64,000 nt of DNA from assembly GCF_000252995.1 (NCBI RefSeq), contig NC_015761.1:3162001-3226000 (forward strand). The letters are read 5' to 3'. This document shows positions 8,069 through 16,980 of the stretch, one piece after another. The stretch's first letter is position 1, and each line of letters starts with the position of its first letter. This DNA is from Salmonella bongori NCTC 12419 (GTDB lineage Bacteria > Pseudomonadota > Gammaproteobacteria > Enterobacterales > Enterobacteriaceae). A model generated the notes under the pieces. It was not told where the DNA came from, did not search any database, and saw only the letters and a list, made by a program, of their open reading frames with translations. A program made the translations under genes and the position numbers.

Positions 8069-8932
8069 TTACTCTTCCTGCTGCGCCAGCGCATATTTAT
8101 ACAGTGCGTTCTTTTTCACGCCGTGGATTTCGGCTGCCAGCGCCGCCGCTTTTTTCAGCGGCAACTCGGCCTGCAACAACGCCAGCGTGCGCAGCGCGTC
8201 GGCGGGCAGATCGTCCTCTTGCGCTTTATGTCCTTCGACAATCAGTACCATCTCACCTTTACGGCGGTTTTCATCCTCTTTCACCCACGCCAGCAGTTCG
8301 CCGACCGGCGCGCCATGAATCGTCTCCCAGGTTTTGGTCAGCTCACGCGCCAGCACTACGTAGCGGGATTCGCCCCAGACCGCCACCATATCTTCCAGGC
8401 TATCCAGCAGACGATGGGTGGATTCATAAAAAATTAACGTCCGTGGTTCTGCTTCAATCGCCTTCAACGCATCGCGACGGCCTTTGGATTTGGCCGGCAA
8501 AAAACCCTCATAGCAGAAGCGATCGGAAGGCAGCCCCGCAGCGCTTAATGCCGCGATCGCCGCGCACGGCCCCGGCAGCGGCACCACCCGGATGCCCGCT
8601 TCGCGACAGGTACGCACCAGATGGTAGCCCGGATCATTAATTAACGGCGTGCCGGCATCAGACACCAGCGCAATGTTCTGCCCCTCTTTCAGTTTCGCCA
8701 CCAGCGTTTCCGCTTTTTGTTGTTCGTTATGGTCATGCAACGCGAACAGCCGGGCGTTAATCGCGAAATGTTGCAGTAATAAACCAGTATGACGGGTGTC
8801 TTCAGCGGCAATTAAATCAACGGCTTGTAAAACTTCCAGCGCGCGTTGGGTAATATCAGCCAAATTCCCGATAGGAGTAGGTACAATAAAGAGTTGGCCC
8901 TGAGAATTATCCGCCGATTCATTTTGTTTCAT
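8069..8932 (-). CDS. rsmI: 16S rRNA (cytidine1402-2'-O)-methyltransferase RsmI
   Basis: This 287-residue SAM-dependent methyltransferase, formerly YraL, adds the 2'-O-methyl of m4Cm1402 in the decoding centre of 16S rRNA (RsmH makes the N4 methyl). The tetrapyrrole-methylase-type fold shows in LFIVPTPIGNLADITQRAL near the N terminus, AEDTRHTG, the glycine-rich VSDAGTPLINDPG, and PLPGPCAAIAALSAAGL. Length is that of the E. coli enzyme (286). It is divergently transcribed from lpoA across 64 bp, as in E. coli. Confidence 0.95.
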   Translation of the reverse strand: MKQNESADNSQGQLFIVPTPIGNLADITQRALEVLQAVDLIAAEDTRHTGLLLQHFAINARLFALHDHNEQQKAETLVAKLKEGQNIALVSDAGTPLINDPGYHLVRTCREAGIRVVPLPGPCAAIAALSAAGLPSDRFCYEGFLPAKSKGRRDALKAIEAEPRTLIFYESTHRLLDSLEDMVAVWGESRYVVLARELTKTWETIHGAPVGELLAWVKEDENRRKGEMVLIVEGHKAQEDDLPADALRTLALLQAELPLKKAAALAAEIHGVKKNALYKYALAQQEE

Positions 8933-8996
8933 TGTGTCGTCCGTATTGCCGATTTAATATTGAGCATTGCGTAAAAAAAATATCACTGGATACAGT

Positions 8997-11048
8997 ATGG
9001 TACCCTCAACATTTTCTCGTTTGAACGCCGCGCGCGCGCTGCCTGTCGTCCTAGCGGCACTGCTTTTCGCCGGGTGCGGCACCCAGGCGCCAGATCAAAG
9101 CGCAGCCTATATGCAAGGCGTAGCGCAAGCTGATTCCGGCTTCTATCTGCATCAGATGCAGCAAAGCGCAGATGATAGCAAGACCAACTGGCAATTACTC
9201 GCCATTCGTGCATTGCTAGAAGAAGGTAAAAGCCAGCAGGCTGTCGACCTGTTTAACCAACTACCGCAGAATCTGAACGATACTCAGCGCCGCGAGCAGT
9301 CGCTACTGGCTGTCGAGATCAAACTGGCGCAGAAAGATGTGGCAGGCGCACAGGCCTTGCTGGATAAGCTAAAACCTGCTGACTTTGCACCAAACCAGCA
9401 AGCGCGTTACTGGCAGGCGCAGGTAGACGTCAGCCAGGGGCGTCCATCGCTGACCCTGCTGCGAGCGTTAATTGCCCAGGAACCGCTGCTGGCGGCAAAA
9501 GATAAACAGAAAAATATCGACGCTACCTGGCAGGCGCTCTCCGCCATGACGCAGGATCAGGCCCGGACGCTGGTCATCAACGCCGATGAAAATGTGCTTC
9601 AGGGCTGGCTGGATCTGCAACGTGTCTGGTTTGATAACCGCAACGATCCGGACATGCTGAAAGCCGGGATCGCCGACTGGCGAAAACGCTACCCACAAAA
9701 TCCGGGGGCGAAAATATTGCCGACGCCACTCGTTAACGTCCAACGTTTCAAAGCTGCGTCTACCAGCAAAATCGCTCTGCTGCTACCACTGAACGGTCAG
9801 GCCGCCGTGTTTGGCCGCACCATACAGCAAGGTTTTGAAACCGCGAAAAACCTCGGCACCCAGGCAGTAGAGATGCAGCCCGCCGTCGCGCCTGACGCGC
9901 CCGTCGAACCAGACGTGGATGACTCGCAGCCACAAATAACGAACGGTGTCGCCAGCCCGTCACAAGCCTCTGTGAGCGATCTGACGGATGACGCTCAATC
10001 CCAGCCCGCTACGCCAGTCAGCGATACACAGGATGCGCCTGCGCAACCGGTGACAGCAAGCGCGCCGGCTAACCCTTCCGCCGAACTGAAAATCTACGAT
10101 ACCTCTTCCCAGCCGTTGGATCAGGTTCTTGCCCAGGTTCAGCAAGACGGCGCCAGTATCGTGGTCGGGCCGCTGTTGAAAAACAATGTGGAAGCGCTGA
10201 TGAAAAGCAACACGCCGCTCAACGTACTGGCGCTCAACCAGCCAGAAACGGTACGCAGCTTCCCTAATATCTGCTATTTCGCACTCTCTCCGGAAGATGA
10301 AGCCCGTGACGCGGCGCATCATATTTATGACCAGGGCAAGCAGTCGCCGCTACTGTTGATCCCACGTAGTTCGCTGGGCGATCGCGTGGCGAACGCCTTC
10401 ACCCAGGAGTGGCAAGAACTGGGCGGCGGCATCGTGTTACAGCAAAAATTCGGCTCTGTCGCCGAACTGAAAATGGGTGTGAACGGCGGTGCGGGTATCG
10501 CGCTAACGGGCAGCCCGGTCGCTGCCAGCGTACCGACGCAACCAGGCGTTACCATTGGCGGTTTAACCATTCCTGCGCCGCCGACCGATGCGCAGATCAC
10601 TGGCGGTGGGCGTGTAGACGCGGTCTATATTCTGGCTACGCCGGAAGAGATTGGGTTTATCAAACCGATGATCGCCATGCGTAACGGTAGCCAGAGCGGC
10701 GCGACGCTGTACGCCAGTTCGCGTAGCGCGCAGGGAACATCCGGCCCCGACTTCCGCCTGGAGATGGAAGGGTTGCAGTACAGCGAAATCCCTATGCTGG
10801 CGGGTGGCAACATGCCGTTGATGCAGCAGGCGCTGAGCGCCGTACATAATGACTATTCTCTGGCCAGGATGTACGCCATGGGCGTGGACGCCTGGACGCT
10901 GGCGAACCACTTTTCGCAGATGCGTCAGGTCCCAGGATTTGAGATTAACGGCAATACCGGCGCGTTAACCGCCAGCCCGGATTGTGTGATTAACAGGAAG
11001 TTATCATGGCTCAAATACCAGCAAGGGGAGATTGTTCCCGCCAGCTAA
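8997..11048 (+). CDS. lpoA: Outer-membrane lipoprotein LpoA, activator of PBP1A
   Basis: This 683-residue lipoprotein reaches through peptidoglycan from the outer membrane to stimulate the transpeptidase of PBP1A (MrcA). The signal peptide ends in the lipobox LFAGC with the lipidated Cys27. An N-terminal TPR-like superhelix covers about residues 28-255. A periplasmic-binding-protein-like C-terminal domain follows, starting around IALLLPLNGQAAVFG. Between its two lobes is a low-complexity Pro/Ala/Gln/Asp stretch (about 290-350), much of which differs from E. coli. The ATG at 8997 reproduces the E. coli N terminus; a TTG 30 nt upstream is less likely. The gene overlaps yraN by 43 nt. Confidence 0.95.
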   Translation: MVPSTFSRLNAARALPVVLAALLFAGCGTQAPDQSAAYMQGVAQADSGFYLHQMQQSADDSKTNWQLLAIRALLEEGKSQQAVDLFNQLPQNLNDTQRREQSLLAVEIKLAQKDVAGAQALLDKLKPADFAPNQQARYWQAQVDVSQGRPSLTLLRALIAQEPLLAAKDKQKNIDATWQALSAMTQDQARTLVINADENVLQGWLDLQRVWFDNRNDPDMLKAGIADWRKRYPQNPGAKILPTPLVNVQRFKAASTSKIALLLPLNGQAAVFGRTIQQGFETAKNLGTQAVEMQPAVAPDAPVEPDVDDSQPQITNGVASPSQASVSDLTDDAQSQPATPVSDTQDAPAQPVTASAPANPSAELKIYDTSSQPLDQVLAQVQQDGASIVVGPLLKNNVEALMKSNTPLNVLALNQPETVRSFPNICYFALSPEDEARDAAHHIYDQGKQSPLLLIPRSSLGDRVANAFTQEWQELGGGIVLQQKFGSVAELKMGVNGGAGIALTGSPVAASVPTQPGVTIGGLTIPAPPTDAQITGGGRVDAVYILATPEEIGFIKPMIAMRNGSQSGATLYASSRSAQGTSGPDFRLEMEGLQYSEIPMLAGGNMPLMQQALSAVHNDYSLARMYAMGVDAWTLANHFSQMRQVPGFEINGNTGALTASPDCVINRKLSWLKYQQGEIVPAS

Positions 11049-11401
11049 CGACTAAACAGACCGGAGACGCGTGGGAAACCGCTGCGCGTCACTGGCTGGA
11101 ACGCAAAGGACTGCGGTTTATCGCCGCCAATGTTCATGAGCGCGGCGGCGAAATCGATCTGATTATGCGCGACGGAAAAACCACGGTTTTTGTCGAAGTC
11201 CGCTATCGACGCTCCGGGCTTTATGGCGGCGCGGCGGCCAGTGTGACCCGCAGCAAACAACACAAATTATTACATACTGCCCGCTTGTGGCTCGCCCGCC
11301 AGAATGGGAGTTTTGATACTGTGGATTGTCGGTTCGATGTGTTAGCCTTCACCGGAAATGAGATTGCGTGGTTTCGGGATGCGTTTAACGACCACTCATA
11401 A
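11006..11401 (+). CDS. yraN: UPF0102 family protein YraN
   Basis: This 131-residue protein has a restriction-endonuclease-like fold. The conserved motif ERGGEIDLIMRDG...VFVEVRYR contains the E, D and ExK-like residues typical of that superfamily. Its biological role is not established, though resolvase- or nuclease-like function has been suggested for the family. It starts 43 nt inside the end of lpoA in another frame, has GGAAG upstream of the ATG, and is followed after 21 nt by diaA. Length equals E. coli YraN. Confidence 0.92.
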   Translation: MAQIPARGDCSRQLTTKQTGDAWETAARHWLERKGLRFIAANVHERGGEIDLIMRDGKTTVFVEVRYRRSGLYGGAAASVTRSKQHKLLHTARLWLARQNGSFDTVDCRFDVLAFTGNEIAWFRDAFNDHS

Positions 11402-11422
11402 TTGAAGATTTTAAGGATTAGC

Positions 11423-12013
11423 GTGCTCGAAAGAATCAAAGTCTGCTTTACAGAAAGCATTCAAACTCAAATTGCTGCGGCGGAAGCGCTTCCGGATGCC
11501 ATTTCCCGCGCCGCCATGACGCTGGTTCACTCCCTGCTTAACGGCAACAAAATTCTCTGTTGTGGTAATGGGACGTCCGCTGCCAACGCACAGCATTTTG
11601 CTGCCAGCATGATTAACCGCTTTGAAACGGAGCGGCCCAGTTTACCCGCCATTGCACTAAATACCGATAATGTGGTCTTAACAGCGATCGCCAATGATCG
11701 TCTGCACGATGAAGTTTATGCAAAACAAGTCCGGGCGCTGGGGCATGCAGGCGATGTTTTACTGGCGATCTCTACGCGTGGTAATAGTCGCGATATCGTA
11801 AAAGCCGTTGAAGCAGCCGTCACGCGTGACATGACCATCGTGGCGCTAACCGGGTATGATGGGGGCGAGCTGGCCGGACTGCTGGGGCCGCAGGATGTTG
11901 AAATTCGTATCCCTTCACACCACAGCGCACGCATTCAGGAAATGCATATGCTAACGGTAAACTGCCTGTGCGATTTGATCGATAACACGCTTTTTCCTCA
12001 CCAGGATGATTAA
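11423..12013 (+). CDS. diaA: DnaA initiator-associating protein DiaA, GTG start
   Basis: This 196-residue SIS-domain protein forms a homotetramer that binds several DnaA molecules and promotes unwinding at oriC, so that replication starts on time. The GTG at 11423 follows TAAGGA and gives (M)LERIKVCFTESIQTQ, which aligns with E. coli MQERIKACFTESIQTQ. A TTG 21 nt upstream is in frame but gives an extension absent from E. coli. The SIS motif CGNGTSAANAQHFAAS is near residues 50-65. The sequence is almost identical to E. coli DiaA. Confidence 0.94.
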   Translation: MLERIKVCFTESIQTQIAAAEALPDAISRAAMTLVHSLLNGNKILCCGNGTSAANAQHFAASMINRFETERPSLPAIALNTDNVVLTAIANDRLHDEVYAKQVRALGHAGDVLLAISTRGNSRDIVKAVEAAVTRDMTIVALTGYDGGELAGLLGPQDVEIRIPSHHSARIQEMHMLTVNCLCDLIDNTLFPHQDD

Positions 12014-12022
12014 GGAGTACAC

Positions 12023-12598
12023 ATGAAGGCATTTTCGCCGCTCGCAGTCCTTATTTCTGCGTTGCTATTGCAAGGTTGCGTCGCCGCCGCGGTAGTGGGT
12101 ACGGCCGCCGTTGGTACCAAAGCTGCAACCGACCCGCGCAGCGTGGGTACCCAGGTGGATGACGGAACGCTGGAACTGCGTGTCAGCAGCGCGCTGTCGA
12201 AAGATGAGCAAATTAAAAAAGAGACGCGCATCAATGTCACTGCCTATCAGGGCAAGGTTTTATTAGTCGGCCAGTCGCCAAACAGCGAACTCTCCGCACG
12301 CGCTAAGCAGATCGCGATGGGGGTTGAAGGTACTACCGAGGTGTATAACGAGATTCGCCAGGGGCAGCCTATCGGCCTGGGAACCGCCTCTAACGATACC
12401 TGGATCACCACGAAAGTGCGCTCACAGTTACTAACCAGCGATCAGGTAAAATCGTCAAATGTGAAAGTGACGACCGAAAATGGTGAAGTATTCCTGCTGG
12501 GACTAGTGACTGAGCGTGAAGGTAAAGCGGCAGCGGATATCGCCAGCCGGGTGGGCGGTGTAAAACGCGTGACCACTGCCTTTACGTATATTAAATAA
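12023..12598 (+). CDS. dolP: Outer-membrane lipoprotein DolP with two BON domains
   Basis: This 191-residue lipoprotein, formerly YraP, localises to division sites and supports outer-membrane integrity and regulation of peptidoglycan amidase activation. Signal peptide and lipobox LLLQGC place the lipidated cysteine at Cys19. Two BON domains follow, about residues 45-115 and 125-190. They are marked by VSSALSKDEQIKKETRINV...GKVLLVGQ and VRSQLLTSDQVKSSNVKV...GEVFLLG. Length matches E. coli (191). In E. coli yraP is in the sigma-E regulon. No promoter was assigned here, and the gene lies 9 nt after diaA. Confidence 0.94.
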   Translation: MKAFSPLAVLISALLLQGCVAAAVVGTAAVGTKAATDPRSVGTQVDDGTLELRVSSALSKDEQIKKETRINVTAYQGKVLLVGQSPNSELSARAKQIAMGVEGTTEVYNEIRQGQPIGLGTASNDTWITTKVRSQLLTSDQVKSSNVKVTTENGEVFLLGLVTEREGKAAADIASRVGGVKRVTTAFTYIK

Positions 12599-12604
12599 CT
12601 TGTT

Positions 12605-12636
12605 CGCCGGATAGCGGCATCAATGCCCTATCCGGC
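12605..12636. repeat. REP palindrome after dolP
   Basis: GCCGGATAG...CTATCCGGC with an interrupted centre is a single REP in the dolP 3' region. It probably stabilises or ends the dolP message. Confidence 0.7.
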
Positions 12637-12692
12637 CTAAAATGCAGCGTTAACGCAGGCAGGGAAAGCAAAGCGTCCCCGGTGCTCCTGTC

Positions 12693-13730
12693 TTACACCA
12701 GCGCCAGGCTTCCCACTATCATGCCCGCTATTGCTACCAGCACCCCGGTCAGCCACAACGCTTTTGCCGGAAAAGCGCTACGTAGCATAATTAACGAAGG
12801 CAGGCTGATAGCGGGTAACGTCATTAACAATGCCAACGCGGGTGCGGTGCCCATCCCTGCCAGCATCAGCGTTTGCACAATGGGAATTTCTGCCGCTGTC
12901 GGGATCACAAACAAACAGCCCGCCACAGCCATCGCTATCACCCACATCAGGCTATTATCCATCGCGCCATCGGCATGGGGAAACAGCCAGACACGGGCAG
13001 CGCCTAATACCAACACCGCCAGGATATAAACCGGAATCGTACTCCAGAAAAGCGCCCATAACGCCTTTCCCCAACGCGCAAAAAATCCGCCCTGCGGTTC
13101 AGGTTCAGCGAGCGCCACTGGCATGATGGGCTGCGGCGTCTCTTGTACCCATGTCTGTACCAGCGTTGCCACGACCAGCACCATCGCCAGTCCAGCGATC
13201 AGCCGAATTGCCGCAAAATGCCAACCGAGAACAAAGCCCATAAACACCAGAGTCGCCGGGTTTAACAGCGGATTCCCCATCCAGAATGCCAGTGCTCCGC
13301 CCATGGACGCCTGCCGACGACGCATTCCTGCGACAACCGGCGCCGCGCAACAAGTGCACATCATGCCGGGCAGCGAAAAAAGCGTGCCAAATAGCGTGCC
13401 GCGAAAGCGCGACGCCCCCAACGTTCTCCGCAGCCAGTCACGGGGGATCAGAACCTGAATCAGCGATCCGAGTAGCACCCCCAGCACCGCTGCCTTCCAG
13501 ACCGCGATAAAATAGACCATTGCATAGTCCCACGCCGCCCGCCACGGATTGGTTGCGGCTCGCGCCAGGATGGATTGACCGATGCTGTGCGTTTCCGCCG
13601 CAGTGAAGGCTTTGCCGTAATAAGGTTGCCATTTCACATACCAGAGACCGAAGATGACCACCAGAAAAAAGAGTGCGGGTTTCCACCATTGAAACGGTGT
13701 TGCCGCCTGAGATGAAGACTGACCAGCCAT
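12693..13730 (-). CDS. yraQ: Predicted inner-membrane permease YraQ (DUF318)
   Basis: This 345-residue protein has about eight to ten hydrophobic segments and the conserved cysteine-rich motif PGMMCTCCAAPVVAGMRRRQ in the first half. That motif is typical of the DUF318 permease family, some of whose members sit near metal or arsenic genes. Substrate is unknown. The second half has a long cytoplasmic loop around QTWVQETPQPIMPVALAEPE. Length is that of E. coli YraQ (346). It converges on dolP across a REP element. Confidence 0.9.
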   Translation of the reverse strand: MAGQSSSQAATPFQWWKPALFFLVVIFGLWYVKWQPYYGKAFTAAETHSIGQSILARAATNPWRAAWDYAMVYFIAVWKAAVLGVLLGSLIQVLIPRDWLRRTLGASRFRGTLFGTLFSLPGMMCTCCAAPVVAGMRRRQASMGGALAFWMGNPLLNPATLVFMGFVLGWHFAAIRLIAGLAMVLVVATLVQTWVQETPQPIMPVALAEPEPQGGFFARWGKALWALFWSTIPVYILAVLVLGAARVWLFPHADGAMDNSLMWVIAMAVAGCLFVIPTAAEIPIVQTLMLAGMGTAPALALLMTLPAISLPSLIMLRSAFPAKALWLTGVLVAIAGMIVGSLALV

Positions 13731-13810
13731 AACATTCCCCAGGAGATGATAAGATAAATTAAGTCCGGGAATACTACGCTTTCAGAGAGAGGTTGGAAAT
13801 GGTGTTTTTT

Positions 13811-13896
13811 GCCGGATGAGGGCTACGCTTTATCCAGCCTACAGGCGATACGCAGGTGTAAGCCGGATAAAACGCCTCAGCGTCGCCATCCGGCAA
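13811..13896. repeat. BIME between yraQ and yraR
   Basis: Two REP units occur: about 13811-13843 (GCCGGATGAGGGCTACGC...ATCCAGCC) and 13860-13895 (AGCCGGATAAAACGCC...GCCATCCGGC). They fill most of the 180-bp gap between the yraR stop and the yraQ start. Confidence 0.75.
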
Positions 13897-13909
13897 ATAC
13901 CCGGCGCAA

Positions 13910-14545
13910 CTACACTGCTTTTTCCCGCAGTTGCGATGAAGTCAGAATCGTCACACCGTCCTGGTCTGGTGTCAGCGCTACCGCCAGCATGGCGCGCGCC
14001 ACATCCCGTGCGTCAATCGATTTCCAGTTTCCAGGCAGCAGCCGGAATAGTGGAGCGAACAGCGTTTCGTTCATCCGCTGATGCGTTCTGTCGCCCAGCA
14101 GCATTGAAGGCCGGGCGATCGTCAAACGAGGCCATTTTTGCGCGATTAATGCCTCTTCCATTTCCCCTTTCACCCGGTTATAGAAAAATGGAGAGTGCGC
14201 ATTTGCTCCCATCGAACTGACCACCAGCATGTGCTGCGCCCCCAGGCGACGTCCGGTCAGCGCGGTATCGACTACCAGCGTATAATCCGCATGAATAAAC
14301 GCTTCTTTACTTCCCGCTTCACGCCGGGTGGTGCCCAGACAGCAAAAGACAATATCCACCGGGTCGGTTACCTGCGCTAACGCGTCCGTAAGTTGCGGAT
14401 CGTGAGGGTTATAGACGCCGGCAACATCCGTCAGCGGGCGACGCGTCGGCGCGGCAATAGCGCTTACCTGCGGGGCATTCATCAGCATTCTCAGCAGATG
14501 GCCGCCCACCAGTCCGGTCGCGCCAGTAATCAGTACCTGACTCAT
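13910..14545 (-). CDS. yraR: Predicted NAD(P)-binding Rossmann-fold protein YraR
   Basis: This 211-residue protein of the atypical short-chain dehydrogenase / HTATIP2-like group has an N-terminal nucleotide-binding motif VLITGATGLVGGHLL and a central CCLGTTRREAGSKEAF. These resemble NAD(P)H-binding epimerase-type proteins. The enzymatic role is unknown. The ATG at 14545 follows AAAGGAGCGAG. A longer in-frame version starting 45 nt upstream lacks a ribosome-binding site. Length equals E. coli YraR. Confidence 0.9.
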   Translation of the reverse strand: MSQVLITGATGLVGGHLLRMLMNAPQVSAIAAPTRRPLTDVAGVYNPHDPQLTDALAQVTDPVDIVFCCLGTTRREAGSKEAFIHADYTLVVDTALTGRRLGAQHMLVVSSMGANAHSPFFYNRVKGEMEEALIAQKWPRLTIARPSMLLGDRTHQRMNETLFAPLFRLLPGNWKSIDARDVARAMLAVALTPDQDGVTILTSSQLREKAV

Positions 14546-14675
14546 TCTCGCTCCTTTACAGAATTGTCCACCTTGCACTCTCAGCCCCATCGACCAGGCT
14601 TAATAGTCTACGAGGTAAGTATCCATCATTGTGGGAAATTTGCCTGATCCAAAGCCAACACTGCGGAGGAAACGC

Positions 14676-15194
14676 ATGAGTAAGAAAATTGCCGTTTTGA
14701 TTACCGATGAATTTGAAGATTCAGAATTTACCTCGCCCGCAGCCGAATTCCGCCAGGCCGGGCATGAGGTTATTACTATCGAAAAAGAAGCAGGTAAAAT
14801 GGTGAAAGGAAAACAAGGCGAGGCCAGCGTCACCATTGATAAGGCGATTGATGATGTTCGCCCCGACGATTTCGACGCCTTGCTATTACCGGGCGGGCAT
14901 TCGCCAGACTCGCTACGCGGCGACAGCCGTTTCGTGGATTTTACCCGCGACTTCGTGAACAGCGGCAAACCGGTCTTTGCCATTTGTCACGGCCCACAAT
15001 TGCTGATCAGCGCTGATGTCATTCGTGGCCGCAAACTCACTGCGGTGAAACCGATTATTATCGATGTGAAGAACGCAGGCGCGGAGTTTTACGATCAGGA
15101 AGTTGTTGTCGATAAAGACCAGTTAGTGACCAGCCGTACGCCTGACGACCTGCCGGCATTTAACCGCGAGGCACTACGTTTGCTGGGCGCGTGA
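14676..15194 (+). CDS. yhbO: DJ-1/PfpI family protein YhbO, stress-linked deglycase-type protein
   Basis: This 172-residue cytoplasmic DJ-1/PfpI protein is implicated in E. coli in stress survival and in repair of glyoxal or methylglyoxal adducts. The deglycase assignment is debated. The nucleophile elbow FAICHGPQLL contains Cys104 and His105, and the conserved Glu is in the N-terminal DEFEDSEF region. The ATG at 14676 follows GCGGAGGAAACGC. The last 21 nt overlap the end of yhbP on the other strand. Confidence 0.94.
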   Translation: MSKKIAVLITDEFEDSEFTSPAAEFRQAGHEVITIEKEAGKMVKGKQGEASVTIDKAIDDVRPDDFDALLLPGGHSPDSLRGDSRFVDFTRDFVNSGKPVFAICHGPQLLISADVIRGRKLTAVKPIIIDVKNAGAEFYDQEVVVDKDQLVTSRTPDDLPAFNREALRLLGA

Positions 15195-15617
15195 ATCGCG
15201 TAGCCAGTGCATTTTTTTACCAAATCCCAGCGTGTTGTCGGTGAATTTAATTTCATCCAGCCGGATTTCCCACACTGGCGCGGGCAGCACTCTGGCGACC
15301 GGGAAGCGACGAAGATATGCTTTACGCGCTACGTCGCTCTCCTGCCCTTCCAGACGGCGCATTTCCCCTTTAAACTGTACACCGCGGATACACGCTACCG
15401 TTTTCGGCTGACCGTTGACCGTGCCCGCGACCGACGCACGCGGTCCTGACATTTGCGCGTGGCGGGTTTTATCCTCCGTTAACAGATAAAACACAACGTT
15501 TTGCGCATCGAACAGATAAAACGCGTTGGCGCACCACAGTTCTCCCTCATGATGTACGCACCAGGTCACTACATGTTGTTTTGCCAGCCAACGGCTAATG
15601 GCGGTAAGTGTGTCCAT
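15174..15617 (-). CDS. yhbP: UPF0306 protein YhbP (pyridoxamine-oxidase-like fold)
   Basis: This 147-residue protein has the split-barrel FMN-binding style typical of pyridoxamine 5'-phosphate-oxidase-like proteins. It begins MDTLTAISRWLAKQHVVTWC and contains CANAFYLFDAQNVVFYLLTEDKTRHAQM. Enzyme activity is not established. It is convergent with yhbO, with 21 bp of 3' overlap. Its start lies within about 45 bp of yhbQ on the opposite strand. Length equals E. coli YhbP. Confidence 0.9.
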   Translation of the reverse strand: MDTLTAISRWLAKQHVVTWCVHHEGELWCANAFYLFDAQNVVFYLLTEDKTRHAQMSGPRASVAGTVNGQPKTVACIRGVQFKGEMRRLEGQESDVARKAYLRRFPVARVLPAPVWEIRLDEIKFTDNTLGFGKKMHWLRDSRAQQT

Positions 15618-15660
15618 CTTTATTCTCGCTTATACTGGGAATCTGAAAATTATCATTCTG

Positions 15661-15972
15661 ATGGCGACAATGACACCCTGGTATCTGTATCTGATTCGTA
15701 CCGCCGACAACGCGCTTTACACCGGGATAACCACCGATGTGGCGCGACGTTACAAACAGCATCAAACGGGAAAAGGCGCAAAAGCGTTACGGGGAAAAGG
15801 CGAATTAACGCTGGCATTTGCGGCGCAGGTGGGCGATCGCTCGCTGGCCCTGCGCATAGAATATCGCATTAAACAGCTCACAAAGCGTCAGAAGGAATGC
15901 CTGGTGACAGAACGCGAGACATTTGAGGCGTTGCTGGCCAGTTTGCAAACGCCAACGCTTAAAAGCGATTAA
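15661..15972 (+). CDS. yhbQ: GIY-YIG nuclease superfamily protein YhbQ
   Basis: This 103-residue single-domain GIY-YIG protein carries the diagnostic WYLYLIRTADNALYTGITTDVARRYKQHQTG, with both Tyr residues, the Gly-Ile pair and the catalytic Arg. A role in processing DNA 3' ends or damaged DNA has been proposed in E. coli, but the function is poorly defined. Two starts are possible: ATG at 15661 (MATMTPW) or 15670 (MTPW, as annotated in E. coli). I keep the longer. The stop lies 14 nt inside the convergent yhbS. Confidence 0.88.
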   Translation: MATMTPWYLYLIRTADNALYTGITTDVARRYKQHQTGKGAKALRGKGELTLAFAAQVGDRSLALRIEYRIKQLTKRQKECLVTERETFEALLASLQTPTLKSD

Positions 15973-16462
15973 AATGATCGTGATACTCCACCAGGCCAGT
16001 CACGCCTTCCAGCGCATCCTCGGCTAAACGGTGTACCTGGAAAGCGCTTTCCGTACCGGGCCAGCGGCAGTGAAGATCGTAATGGGCAGCCAGTTCAAAA
16101 CCGAAACGGCTGTATAACGCCGGATCGCCCAGAGTCACCACCGCCGCGTAGCCGAACTCGTTGAGCGAATCCAGTCCTTCATAAACCAACTGGCGCGCCA
16201 GCCCTTGCCCACGGTAGTTTTCATCAACCGCCAGCGGCGCCATGCCAACCCACTGTAGATCTTCGCCCTGTACGTCAACCGGACTAAACGCCACATAGCC
16301 GACCACCTGACCTTCATCATCCGTGGCCACCAGCCCCAGCGTCAGGAGACCATCTTCACGCAGATCGTGAACCAGCTTCGCTTCCGCATCGCTTTCGAAT
16401 GAACGGCGCAGCAGCGCATCAATACCAGGCGCATCAATGGGTATTTCGACTCGAATTAGCAT
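15959..16462 (-). CDS. yhbS: GNAT-family N-acetyltransferase YhbS
   Basis: This 167-residue GNAT acetyltransferase has the acetyl-CoA pyrophosphate-binding motif A near VDENYRGQGLARQLVYEGL (Q/RxxGxG/A), and motif B around ALYSRFGFELAAHYDL. The natural substrate is not known to me. Its start overlaps the end of ubiT by 7 nt, indicating a ubiT-yhbS operon. Its 3' end overlaps yhbQ by 14 nt on the other strand. Length equals E. coli YhbS. Confidence 0.92.
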   Translation of the reverse strand: MLIRVEIPIDAPGIDALLRRSFESDAEAKLVHDLREDGLLTLGLVATDDEGQVVGYVAFSPVDVQGEDLQWVGMAPLAVDENYRGQGLARQLVYEGLDSLNEFGYAAVVTLGDPALYSRFGFELAAHYDLHCRWPGTESAFQVHRLAEDALEGVTGLVEYHDHFNRF

Positions 16463-16980
16463 GGCTCACCTACCGAGGTCTGTTTAGTTTCCGACGAGGG
16501 CTTCATGCCCGCCTCAACAAAATCCGCCAGTTGCAGCAGCATAACGCGTAACGCTTTCGGCATCTGCTCCAGTTCGATGGCGTCCATCAAATTCTTCACA
16601 TACAACCCTAACTCAGTATCGCCTTCAATAACCAGTCGGCGTTGGAAAAAGAGCGTATCCGGATCCTGCTTACGGGCAGCTATCATTAACAGATCGCTGG
16701 CGTCGGCGCTAAAACTGACGTCGGCGTCCGCCTGCTGGCTTACGATCAGTTTTTCATTTTCAACCGTGGTATACCACTGCAGGCCAATATCACGAACGTG
16801 AATGCTTAACCAACGACCTTCGAGGAATTCCAGCTCTCCATCGGCCAGCGCCTGACGAAACTGCCAGCTCAGGACCTGTTCCAGAACCTGGCGCTTTAGC
16901 GCAAAGGGCGTCAGTTTAACCGGTACGCTCATCAGAGACGGGCCAGCATGAACTAAGCGTGAACGCAGTTTATCTAACAC
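16456..16980 (-). CDS. ubiT: UbiT (YhbT), SCP2-domain accessory factor for oxygen-independent ubiquinone synthesis
   Basis: This 174-residue protein has an SCP2 (sterol-carrier) lipid-binding domain. With UbiU and UbiV it supports ubiquinone synthesis without oxygen. It parallels aerobic UbiJ, which binds lipid intermediates for the Ubi complex. The domain spans most of the protein (ALADGELEFLEGRWLSIHV...LYVKNLMDAIELEQMPK). It is divergent from ubiU across 216 bp, the expected partner arrangement. Length matches E. coli YhbT (174). Confidence 0.92.
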   Translation of the reverse strand: MLDKLRSRLVHAGPSLMSVPVKLTPFALKRQVLEQVLSWQFRQALADGELEFLEGRWLSIHVRDIGLQWYTTVENEKLIVSQQADADVSFSADASDLLMIAARKQDPDTLFFQRRLVIEGDTELGLYVKNLMDAIELEQMPKALRVMLLQLADFVEAGMKPSSETKQTSVGEPC

